From Rhodospirillaceae bacterium (GTDB lineage Bacteria; Pseudomonadota; Alphaproteobacteria; SP197), in the NCBI GenBank assembly GCA_018700655.1, contig JABIUG010000293.1, forward strand, positions 1 to 6,478: a stretch of 6,478 nt of DNA, written 5' to 3'. Positions 1-5,202 of the stretch are shown here, piece by piece. Every line of letters starts with the position of its first letter. The first letter of the stretch is position 1. The translations under genes were made by a program, and so were the position numbers. Under the pieces are notes generated by a model. The model was not told the DNA's origin. It saw only the letters and a program-made list of their open reading frames with translations, and did not search any database.

Positions 1-389
1 CAGATCCATTGGGCGATATGCTCGCCCGTATCAAGAACGGCCACATGCGGCGTAAGGCGCAGGTGAACTGCCCCGCTTCGAAGCTGAAGGAAAGCGTCCT
101 TTCAGTGCTCAAGCGCGAAGGTTACATCCGCGATTTCCGCCGTGACACTGATGACGCGACCAAGCCTGAACTCGTGATAGAGCTCAAGTATTACGAGGGC
201 GAGCCGGTCATCCGCGAGATCGGCCGTGTCAGCAAACCCGGTCGCCGGGTCTACTCGAACGTGCGCGAAATGCCGCGCGTTTACGGTGGACTGGGAGTGA
301 CCATAGTTTCGACGCCCCAGGGTGTCATGACCGACCACGAGGCCCGCGCTGCGAATGTTGGCGGCGAAGTTTTGTGCAAGGTCTTCTGA
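1..389 (+). CDS. rpsH: 30S ribosomal protein S8 (5' end cut off)
   Basis: S8 is a primary 16S rRNA-binding protein of the small subunit; in E. coli it also represses the spc operon by binding its mRNA. The first whole codon is at position 3 and the frame reads DPLGDMLARIKNG, the usual S8 N-terminus, so only about four residues are missing to the left. The TTG at 9 is an internal leucine codon and not the start. The C-terminal rRNA-binding block is plain: STPQGVMTDHEAR followed by GGEVLCKVF at the end. The 128 residues seen plus about four missing match the family's usual 130-132. The TGA stop at 387-389 lies at the edge of a perfect inverted repeat (381-404), and rplF starts 28 bases later. 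Identification rests on recognised motifs and gene order. Confidence 0.97.
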   Translation, partial: DPLGDMLARIKNGHMRRKAQVNCPASKLKESVLSVLKREGYIRDFRRDTDDATKPELVIELKYYEGEPVIREIGRVSKPGRRVYSNVREMPRVYGGLGVTIVSTPQGVMTDHEARAANVGGEVLCKVF

Positions 390-404
390 CGAACGCCAGA
401 AGAC
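381..404 (+). repeat. Perfect 8-bp inverted repeat at the rpsH stop codon
   Basis: The arms GTCTTCTG (381-388) and CAGAAGAC (397-404) are exact reverse complements separated by the 8-base loop ACGAACGC. The 5' arm covers the last codons of rpsH and two bases of its TGA stop. The 3' arm ends one base before the weak purine-rich site TGGGGA (405-410) that serves rplF. No T-tract follows, so this is not an intrinsic terminator. A role in translational coupling or mRNA processing is inference. Confidence 0.6.
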
Positions 405-417
405 TGGGGAAAACACC

Positions 418-951
418 ATGTCACGTATAGGCAAGAACGCCGTAGCCATTCCGTCCGGGGTCGAGGTTTCGATCGCGACCGACCATGTCGAAGTCAAAGG
501 CAAAAACGGCACTCTACGTCAGCACTTCCTGGCCGATGTCTCCGTCAAGGTGGAGGAATCGCAGGTGGTGGTGACGCCGAACTCGAACTCGAAGCAGGCT
601 CGTGCTCTCTGGGGCACGACCCGCGCCAACATCCAATCGATGGTGACCGGCGTGACAGATGGCTTCAAGCGCGAGCTCGAGATCCAAGGTGTTGGTTATC
701 GTGCGCAGATGCAGGGCAAGAACCTGAAGCTGCAGCTCGGTTACAGCCACGACGTCGAGTTTCCGGTGCCTGAAGGCATCACCATCGATTGCCCCAGCCT
801 GACCGAGATCGTGGTTTCGGGCATGGACAAGCAGCGTGTCGGCCAGGTTGCGTCGAACATTCGCGGCTGGCGGCCGCCCGAGCCCTACAAGGGCAAAGGC
901 ATCCGCTACAAGGGCGAATACGTGCTGCGTAAAGAAGGCAAGAAGAAGTAG
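418..951 (+). CDS. rplF: 50S ribosomal protein L6
   Basis: L6 binds 23S rRNA near the sarcin-ricin loop and the factor-binding site of the large subunit. The product is 177 residues, the standard length. It opens with MSRIGKNAVAIPSGVEV. The first of its two repeated alpha/beta domains is about residues 1-82 and the second about 83-177. The second carries LEIQGVGYRAQ (87-97), the signature EIVVSGMDKQRVGQVASNIR (130-149), RPPEPYKGKGIRYKGEY (152-168) and the basic tail RKEGKKK. The ATG at 418 is chosen because it gives the conserved N-terminus and has TGGGGA at 405-410; the same frame is open further upstream to 355, but that would overlap rpsH and add non-family sequence. rplR starts nine bases after the TAG stop. 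Nothing is unusual in the protein. Confidence 0.98.
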   Translation: MSRIGKNAVAIPSGVEVSIATDHVEVKGKNGTLRQHFLADVSVKVEESQVVVTPNSNSKQARALWGTTRANIQSMVTGVTDGFKRELEIQGVGYRAQMQGKNLKLQLGYSHDVEFPVPEGITIDCPSLTEIVVSGMDKQRVGQVASNIRGWRPPEPYKGKGIRYKGEYVLRKEGKKK

Positions 952-959
952 GACGCGCC

Positions 960-1322
960 ATGAAGACTGCAAAAGACATGCATTTACGGCGCCAAAGCCG
1001 TATCCGGCGCAAGCTGAAGCTGCGCGCTGCCGGCAAACCGCGCCTTTCGGTGTTTCGCTCGGGCAAACACATCTACGCCCAGGTGATCGACGATGCCGCC
1101 GGGCACACGATGGCGGCTGCCTCCAGTCTGGATGCCGCCGTGCGTGGCGACAAGCCGACTGGCGCGAATGTCGAATCCGCTGCGGCGGTGGGCAAGGCGA
1201 TTGCCGAGCGCGCTACGGCCGCCGGCATCAGTGAAGTGATTTTTGATCGCGGCGGCTGCCGCTACCACGGCAGGGTCAAGGCCCTGGCTGAAGCTGCCCG
1301 CGAGGGCGGGCTTAAGTTCTAA
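960..1322 (+). CDS. rplR: 50S ribosomal protein L18
   Basis: L18 binds 5S rRNA and helps attach it, with L5, to the central protuberance of the large subunit. The 120-residue product has the normal length. The basic N-terminus (about 9-28, LRRQSRIRRKLKLRAAGKPR) leads into RLSVFRSGKHIYAQVIDD (28-45), the conserved RNA-binding face. The C-terminus has VIFDRGGCRYHGRVKALAEAAREGG (93-117), which is the family signature; position 100 is Cys where Tyr or Phe is common. The Shine-Dalgarno AGTAGGA overlaps the rplF stop, six bases before the ATG, implying coupled translation. The TAA stop lies in the 3' arm of a 6-bp inverted repeat (1309-1325). Confidence 0.97.
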   Translation: MKTAKDMHLRRQSRIRRKLKLRAAGKPRLSVFRSGKHIYAQVIDDAAGHTMAAASSLDAAVRGDKPTGANVESAAAVGKAIAERATAAGISEVIFDRGGCRYHGRVKALAEAAREGGLKF

Positions 1323-1325
1323 GCC
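1309..1325 (+). repeat. Perfect 6-bp inverted repeat at the rplR stop codon
   Basis: GGCTTA (1309-1314) and TAAGCC (1320-1325) are exact reverse complements around the 5-base loop AGTTC. The stop codon TAA (1320-1322) is the first half of the 3' arm. The rpsE Shine-Dalgarno AAGAGGA (1338-1344) lies free 12 bases downstream. No T-tract follows. A repeat of this size can arise by chance; it is listed because the same placement recurs at other junctions. Confidence 0.45.
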
Positions 1326-1353
1326 GACGCGATAGGGAAGAGGAACGAACAAG

Positions 1354-1962
1354 ATGGCAATGGCAGGTCGTGAGCAGCGCGGCGGTGGTAATCGTGGCGG
1401 CGGACGTGACAATCGTGGCGGCCGTCAAGGCGGCCGTCGCGGTGAAGGTGATGGCGATGAGTTTCTCGAAAAGCTCGTCAGCATCAACCGTGTCGCCAAA
1501 GTGGTTAAGGGCGGCCGTCGTTTCGGTTTTGCCGCACTCGTCGTGGTCGGTGATCAGAAGGGCCGGGTCGGTCATGGATCGGGCAAGGCGCGTGAAGTGC
1601 CTGAGGCCATCCGAAAGGCCACAGAAGCTGCCAAACGCAACATGATCCGCGTGCCGCTACGCGAAGGTCGCACCCTGCATCATGATGTGAAGGGCCGTTA
1701 TGGCGCCGGTCACGTCGTGCTTCGCACCGCACCCCCGGGTACCGGCGTGATCGCAGGCGGCCCGATGCGCGCCGTGTTCGAGGCGCTCGGCGCCCAGGAC
1801 GTGGTCTGCAAGTCAACCGGCAGCGCCAATCCCTACAACATGGTCAAGGCGACGTTTGATGCGTTGACCCAGACCAGCTCACCCCGTGCGGTCGCTGCCA
1901 AACGCAACAAGAAGGTTGCCGAGGTTCTGGGCCGGGGTCCTGAGTATACGGCAGAGGGTTAA
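1354..1962 (+). CDS. rpsE: 30S ribosomal protein S5 with an RGG-rich N-terminal extension
   Basis: S5 sits at the mRNA entry side of the small subunit, contacts S4 and affects decoding accuracy. The product is 202 residues, against 167 in E. coli. From residue 36 it follows the family: EFLEKLVSINRVAKVVKGGRR starts the double-stranded-RNA-binding-like domain (about 36-100), including ALVVVGDQKGRVGHGSGKAREVPEAI. The C-terminal domain has GTGVIAGGPMRAVFEALG and GSANPYNMVKATFDAL. Residues 5-35 are a Gly/Arg-rich extension with RGG at 9-11, 14-16 and 21-23. The ATG at 1354 is preceded by AAGAGGA (1338-1344) at nine bases; the second ATG at 1360 would be 15 bases away, so the first is preferred. 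An 11-residue tail follows the usual AEVLG end. rpmD starts five bases after the TAA. Confidence 0.97.
   Translation: MAMAGREQRGGGNRGGGRDNRGGRQGGRRGEGDGDEFLEKLVSINRVAKVVKGGRRFGFAALVVVGDQKGRVGHGSGKAREVPEAIRKATEAAKRNMIRVPLREGRTLHHDVKGRYGAGHVVLRTAPPGTGVIAGGPMRAVFEALGAQDVVCKSTGSANPYNMVKATFDALTQTSSPRAVAAKRNKKVAEVLGRGPEYTAEG
1390..1438 (+). repeat. Short direct repeats encoding the RGG segment of S5
   Basis: AATCGTGGCGGC occurs at 1390-1401 and again at 1411-1422, exactly seven codons apart, encoding NRGG twice. GGCGGCCGTC occurs at 1417-1426 and 1429-1438, exactly four codons apart. All offsets are multiples of three, so the extension looks as if it grew by in-frame slippage or duplication of small units. 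That origin is inference. Confidence 0.7.
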
Positions 1963-1967
1963 GCGCG

Positions 1968-2168
1968 ATGGCCAAGAACGATACTGCGGGGAATCGACTG
2001 CGTGTGACGCAGACCGGAAGCCCCATTGGCCGCCCGGCCGACCAGCGCCAGACGCTGATCGGCCTCGGCCTGAACAAGATGCACCGTTCACGTGAGCTGG
2101 AGGATACTCCCTCTGTGCGCGGCATGATCAACAAGGTGCACCATCTCGTGCGCTGGGAAGAGGTCTGA
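1968..2168 (+). CDS. rpmD: 50S ribosomal protein L30
   Basis: L30 is a small single-domain protein of the large subunit, present in many but not all bacteria. The 66-residue product is slightly longer than the usual 58-62. RLRVTQTGSPIGRPADQRQTLIGLGLNKM (about 10-38) is the conserved core strand-helix, and RELEDTPSVRGMINKVHHLVRWEEV (42-66) is the C-terminal helix-strand signature. AGAGGG (1953-1958), inside the last codons of rpsE, lies nine bases before the ATG, which suggests translational coupling to S5. The TGA stop lies in the 5' arm of an 8-bp inverted repeat (2165-2183) leading into rplO. Confidence 0.96.
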   Translation: MAKNDTAGNRLRVTQTGSPIGRPADQRQTLIGLGLNKMHRSRELEDTPSVRGMINKVHHLVRWEEV

Positions 2169-2183
2169 CGCAATCTGCGTCAG
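2165..2183 (+). repeat. Perfect 8-bp inverted repeat between rpmD and rplO, touching the rplO ribosome site
   Basis: CTGACGCA (2165-2172) and TGCGTCAG (2176-2183) are exact reverse complements with the 3-base loop ATC. The rpmD stop TGA (2166-2168) is in the 5' arm. The last two bases of the 3' arm, A2182 and G2183, are the first two of the rplO Shine-Dalgarno AGGAG (2182-2186). If the hairpin forms, part of that site is hidden, and a ribosome finishing rpmD would open it. No T-tract follows, so a terminator is not supported. The regulatory reading is inference. Confidence 0.6.
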
Positions 2184-2197
2184 GAGTAGTAGAAGCC

Positions 2198-2698
2198 ATG
2201 AAGCTCAACGATATTCGCGATAACGGCGGCGCAACCCATTACAGGAAGCGCCGTGGCCGTGGCATTGGTTCCGGCCTGGGCAAGACCGGTGGTCGTGGCC
2301 ACAAGGGTCAGAACTCCCGCTCGGGCGTCGCCGTTGCCAACTTCGAAGGCGGCCAGATGCCGATCTATCGTCGTCTGCCGATGCGCGGGTTCAAGAACCC
2401 GAACCGGCGCGACTATATCGGTGTGAACATCGATCGTGTGCAACTCGCGATTGATGAAGGCAAGCTCGACGCCAAGGCTCCGATCGATGCCGTGGCCCTG
2501 AAGGCTGCCGGTGTGATCAAACGTGTTCGCGATGGCGTGCGTTTGCTTGGACGCGGCGAACTCAAGGCCAAGATCAACATTACCGTCGCGGGTGCGACCA
2601 AGACGGCTGTTGCGGCTGTCGAAGGCGCCGGTGGTTCGATCACCATGACCGACGCCAAACCGGCCGCCGAAGAAGCTGCCTCCGACAAAGCCGAGTAA
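2198..2698 (+). CDS. rplO: 50S ribosomal protein L15
   Basis: L15 is a late-assembly protein of the large subunit with a long extended N-terminus that threads through 23S rRNA. The product is 166 residues, against 144 in E. coli. The basic Gly-rich N-terminal part has RKRRGRGIGSGLGKTGGRGHKGQNSRSG (16-43), the family hallmark, then FEGGQMPIYRRLPMRGFKN (49-67). The globular part is about 75-150 and contains GVRLLGRGELKAKINITVAGATKTA. The last roughly 17 residues (150-166) are an Ala/Glu/Lys/Asp-rich acidic tail beyond the usual family end. The ATG at 2198 follows AGGAG (2182-2186) at 11 bases. secY starts 20 bases after the stop. Confidence 0.97.
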   Translation: MKLNDIRDNGGATHYRKRRGRGIGSGLGKTGGRGHKGQNSRSGVAVANFEGGQMPIYRRLPMRGFKNPNRRDYIGVNIDRVQLAIDEGKLDAKAPIDAVALKAAGVIKRVRDGVRLLGRGELKAKINITVAGATKTAVAAVEGAGGSITMTDAKPAAEEAASDKAE

Positions 2699-2718
2699 GG
2701 ACCGTCAGGCCGACATAG

Positions 2719-4065
2719 ATGGCATCACAAGCCGAACAATTCGCCAGCCAGCTCAATCTCGGAGCTTTCGGCAAGGCAACCGAGCTTAAAAAGCGCCTGT
2801 GGTTCACCCTGGGCGCTTTGGTTGTCTATCGGCTGGGTACCTATATCCCGATCCCGGGCATCGACCCGTCGATTCTGAGCGATATCTTCGAGCAGCAGTC
2901 CGGCGGCATCTTGAGCATGTTCAACATGTTTGCCGGTGGTGCCCTGGAACGCATGACGATCTTTGCGCTCAATGTCATGCCCTACATTTCGGCCTCGATC
3001 ATCATGCAGTTGATGACGACCGTTTCGCCCAAGCTTGATCAGCTCAAGAAAGAGGGTGAATCCGGCCGCAAGAAAATGAACCAGTACACGCGCTACCTCA
3101 CGGTGTTGTTGTGTCTGGTACAGGGTTACGGCATTTCGGTCGGTTTGGAATCAATGACGGGCAGTACGGGTTCCGCCGTGATCGATCCCGGCATGTTCTT
3201 CCGGTTTACAACGGTGGTGACCTTGCTGGGTGGAACCATGTTCCTGCTCTGGCTGGGCGAACAGATTACTCAGCGCGGCGTCGGCAACGGTATTTCGCTG
3301 ATCATCTTCTCAGGCATCGTGGCGTCGTTCCCCGGCGCGATAGCACAGCTCCTCGAGCTTGGCCGTGTCGGCTCGCTTTCGGCCTTTGCGATCCTGGCGA
3401 TCCTGATTGGTGGTGGCCTGATCATTTACTGGATCGTTTGGATGGAGCGCGCCCAGCGCCGCCTGATCGTCCAGTACCCCAAACGCCAGGTCGGCAACCG
3501 GATGTTCGGCGGAGAAAATTCGCATCTTCCCCTGAAGCTGAACACCGCCGGCGTGATCCCGCCGATTTTTGCCAGTTCGATCCTGTTGATGCCGGCGACC
3601 TTCGCGAGCTTTGCCGCGGCAGATGGCGCCGGCTGGATGTCGGAGATCACGCGCCTTTTGGGTCGTGGCCAGCCGCTTTATCTGCTGATTTTTGGCTCGG
3701 CAATCATCTTCTTCTGTTTCTTCTATACCGCTGTTGTGTTCAATCCGGCCGATACGGCCGATAACCTGCGCAAAAATGGCGGATTTATCCCCGGTATCCG
3801 GCCAGGCAAGAACACAACGGAGTATCTCGACTACGTCCTGACCAGGATTACGACGGTGGGCGCGATCTATCTGATGATCGTCTGCCTGATCCCCGAGTTG
3901 CTGATCGGGGGGCTCAACATTCCGATCTTCCTGGGCGGCACCTCGTTGTTGATCTGTGTGACGGTCACGATGGATACGGTCGCACAGATACAATCCCATA
4001 TGCTGGCGCACCAATATGAGGGCTTGATCAAGAAGTCCAAGTTGAAGGGGCGCAACAAGCGATGA
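2719..4065 (+). CDS. secY: Preprotein translocase channel subunit SecY
   Basis: SecY is the membrane-embedded pore of the Sec translocon; with SecE and SecG it passes unfolded proteins across or into the inner membrane, driven by SecA or the ribosome. The 448-residue product has the usual length and about ten hydrophobic spans, roughly at 26-45, 77-99, 124-143, 162-180, 188-206, 221-241, 275-297, 319-341, 373-394 and 401-424. YRLGTYIPIPGID (37-49) ends span 1, and GGILSMFNMFAGGALERM (62-79) is the plug region. QRRLIVQYPKRQ (246-257) is in the fourth cytoplasmic loop. KNGGFIPGIRPGKNT (352-366) is the fifth cytoplasmic loop, needed for SecA and ribosome contact; its Arg361 matches the critical E. 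coli Arg357. The Shine-Dalgarno is weak (CAGG, 2706-2709), so it probably relies on coupling to rplO. The stop overlaps the adk start as ATGA. Confidence 0.98.
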   Translation: MASQAEQFASQLNLGAFGKATELKKRLWFTLGALVVYRLGTYIPIPGIDPSILSDIFEQQSGGILSMFNMFAGGALERMTIFALNVMPYISASIIMQLMTTVSPKLDQLKKEGESGRKKMNQYTRYLTVLLCLVQGYGISVGLESMTGSTGSAVIDPGMFFRFTTVVTLLGGTMFLLWLGEQITQRGVGNGISLIIFSGIVASFPGAIAQLLELGRVGSLSAFAILAILIGGGLIIYWIVWMERAQRRLIVQYPKRQVGNRMFGGENSHLPLKLNTAGVIPPIFASSILLMPATFASFAAADGAGWMSEITRLLGRGQPLYLLIFGSAIIFFCFFYTAVVFNPADTADNLRKNGGFIPGIRPGKNTTEYLDYVLTRITTVGAIYLMIVCLIPELLIGGLNIPIFLGGTSLLICVTVTMDTVAQIQSHMLAHQYEGLIKKSKLKGRNKR

Positions 4066-4715
4066 AACTCATTCTTCTTGGGCCTCCAGGTGCCGGCAAG
4101 GGCACCCAGGCGCGTCGGTTGGTTGACACACACGAGATCCCTCAGCTTTCGACCGGCGACATGTTGCGCGCTGCCGTATCGGCCGGGACAGAACTCGGCC
4201 AGATGGCCAAAGCGGTGATGGATCGCGGCGATCTGGTTTCCGATGACATCATCGTCGGCATGATTGCAGAGCGGATCGATCAGCCCGATTGCGTCAACGG
4301 TTTCATCCTCGACGGGTTTCCCCGTTCCGAAGCCCAGGCAGCAGCACTCGATATCATGCTCTCGGAGCGCAGCATTGCACTCGACCATGTGATCGAGATG
4401 CGGGTCGATGATGAAGCCCTGGTGGAACGCCTTGCCGGCCGGTACACCTGCGCCGAATGCGGTGCCGGTTACCATGATCGGTTCCAGGTGCCCCAGGTTG
4501 AAAGTGTTTGCGATAATTGCGGCGGTCGTGAGTTCAAGCGCCGCGACGACGACAACGAAACGACGGTTCGGTCACGTTTGACGGTTTATCATGACCAAAC
4601 TGCTCCTTTGTTGCCTTATTACCGCGCAAAAGGCGTCTTGCGCCACGTTGATGGCATGGCCGAAATTGACGTGGTGACGGCGCAAATTGGCGCAATTTTG
4701 AATGGTGGAAAATAG
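4062..4715 (+). CDS. adk: Adenylate kinase with a four-cysteine (zinc-type) LID
   Basis: Adenylate kinase converts ATP and AMP to two ADP in the cytoplasm and sets the adenylate balance. The 217-residue product is the long form. The P-loop is GPPGAGKGT (7-15). The AMP-binding part is about 30-73, with STGDMLR (30-36), and DGFPR is at 84-88. The LID (about 123-160) holds C130-x2-C133-x16-C150-x2-C153, the arrangement that binds structural zinc in some bacterial enzymes; E. coli has His-Ser-Asp-Thr instead. Catalytic arginines are visible in GRY (127), KRRDDD (160-161) and TVRSR (170, 172). The start overlaps the secY stop by four bases, with AAGGGG (4045-4050) upstream, so translation is coupled to secY. 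The spot directly after secY is typical of alphaproteobacteria and Gram-positives, not of enterics. Confidence 0.98.
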   Translation: MKLILLGPPGAGKGTQARRLVDTHEIPQLSTGDMLRAAVSAGTELGQMAKAVMDRGDLVSDDIIVGMIAERIDQPDCVNGFILDGFPRSEAQAAALDIMLSERSIALDHVIEMRVDDEALVERLAGRYTCAECGAGYHDRFQVPQVESVCDNCGGREFKRRDDDNETTVRSRLTVYHDQTAPLLPYYRAKGVLRHVDGMAEIDVVTAQIGAILNGGK

Positions 4716-4729
4716 GCTGGCGAGAATGA

Positions 4730-4757
4730 TTGACTCGACCCCCGCCAACCCTATACT
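4730..4757 (+). promoter_or_regulatory. Sigma70-type promoter for rpsM-rpsK(-rpoA)
   Basis: The -35 hexamer TTGACT (4730-4735) and the -10 hexamer TATACT (4752-4757) each differ from consensus at one position and are separated by 16 bases. This is the best promoter match seen in the window, it lies in the longest gap upstream of a start codon apart from the rpsK-rpoA gap, and it precedes rpsM by about 65 bases. Transcription should begin near 4764. The TTGACTC at the -35 also makes a GANTC site (4732-4736). An alpha-operon promoter here means rpsM-rpsK can be transcribed apart from the upstream spc genes. Confidence 0.78.
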
Positions 4758-4768
4758 CCGCCGCCCAT

Positions 4769-4793
4769 CCGGAACCTTGAGCGGTTATGCCGG
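4769..4793 (+). promoter_or_regulatory. Foldable leader upstream of rpsM
   Basis: Within the predicted 5' leader, CCGGAACC (4769-4776) can pair with GGTT (4783-4786) plus CCGG (4790-4793), leaving a 6-base loop TTGAGC and a 3-base bulge ATG (4787-4789). That is eight base pairs beginning a few bases after the predicted transcription start. The ribosome site (4810-4815) is outside the stem. In E. coli a leader pseudoknot at this spot binds S4; no homology to that fold can be claimed from the sequence, and rpsD is not in this operon. Confidence 0.4.
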
Positions 4794-4809
4794 CTCATTG
4801 TCATTGTCT

Positions 4810-4826
4810 AAGGAGCAGATGCCTTG
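4810..4826 (+). promoter_or_regulatory. Shine-Dalgarno site fixing the TTG start of rpsM
   Basis: AAGGAG (4810-4815) is the strongest ribosome-binding match in the window and lies eight bases before the TTG at 4824. An in-frame TAA at 4809-4811 and the lack of any ATG or GTG between it and 4824 make TTG the only start that gives the conserved ARIAGVNIP N-terminus. An out-of-frame ATG at 4819 is only three bases from the site. Confidence 0.85.
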
Positions 4827-5192
4827 GCGCGCATCGCTGGTGTAAATATACCGACCTCTAAGAGGGTCGAAATCGCGTTGACCTACATTCATGGGATCGG
4901 ACGCACGAGAGCTGTGGAAATCTGCACAACGGCGCAGATCCCCCAGGAACGTCGTGTGAACGAGCTTACGGATGCGGAGGTCGCGCAGATCCGTGAAATC
5001 ATCGACAGCGGTTATTCGGTCGAAGGTGACCTTCGCCGTGAAGTCGCGATGAACATCAAAAGGCTGATGGACCTCGGTTGCAACCGCGGCATCCGTCACC
5101 GCAAGGGCTTGCCCGTGCGAGGCCAGAACACCCACAACAACGCGCGTACCCGCAAGGGCAAGGCGCGGCCGATCACCGGCAAGAAGAAATAA
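4824..5192 (+). CDS. rpsM: 30S ribosomal protein S13 (TTG start)
   Basis: S13 lies in the head of the small subunit, contacts P-site tRNA through its basic tail and forms bridges to the 50S subunit. The product is 122 residues, normal for the family. It opens with MARIAGVNIPTSKRVEIALTYIHGIG (1-26). The helical domain runs to about residue 80 (LRREVAMNIKRLMDLGC), then NRGIRHRKGLPVRGQ (87-101), and the arginine/lysine tail is ARTRKGKARPITGKKK. The block after GQ reads NTHNNARTRKG where many proteobacteria have RTHTNARTRKG; similar forms occur in Bacillus. The start is TTG, forced by an in-frame TAA just upstream and supported by AAGGAG at eight bases. It is the first gene after the predicted promoter at 4730-4757; rpsK starts ten bases after its stop. 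Confidence 0.97.
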   Translation: MARIAGVNIPTSKRVEIALTYIHGIGRTRAVEICTTAQIPQERRVNELTDAEVAQIREIIDSGYSVEGDLRREVAMNIKRLMDLGCNRGIRHRKGLPVRGQNTHNNARTRKGKARPITGKKK

Positions 5193-5202
5193 GGCGGCTT
5201 AA

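Noticed and set aside
3891..3910. CCCCGA / TCGGGG inverted repeat within secY
   Set aside because: It lies in the coding sequence of a membrane span; six base pairs is within chance for this composition, and nothing downstream suggests a function.
3310..4014. A 234-codon minus-strand frame opposite secY
   Set aside because: The translation is polar, rich in Arg, Asp and Gln, and shows no domain; it mirrors the codon bias of secY.
4123..4151. TTGACA inside adk as a possible -35
   Set aside because: No -10-like sequence lies 16-18 bases downstream (CTTTCG at 17 bases), and it is within the coding region.
3867..4475. A 202-codon minus-strand frame across the secY-adk junction
   Set aside because: It is antisense to two well-supported overlapping genes and has no recognisable motif.
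4684..4699. AAATTG-GCG-CAATTT hairpin plus T at the end of adk as a terminator
   Set aside because: The stem is mostly A-T, the T-run is part of the stem and it lies inside the adk coding region; too weak to call. Read-through from adk into rpsM is likely.
4715..4750. Imperfect dyad GGCTGGCG / CGCCAACC around the -35 element
   Set aside because: There is a mismatch and a 20-base loop in GC-rich sequence; more likely chance than an operator.
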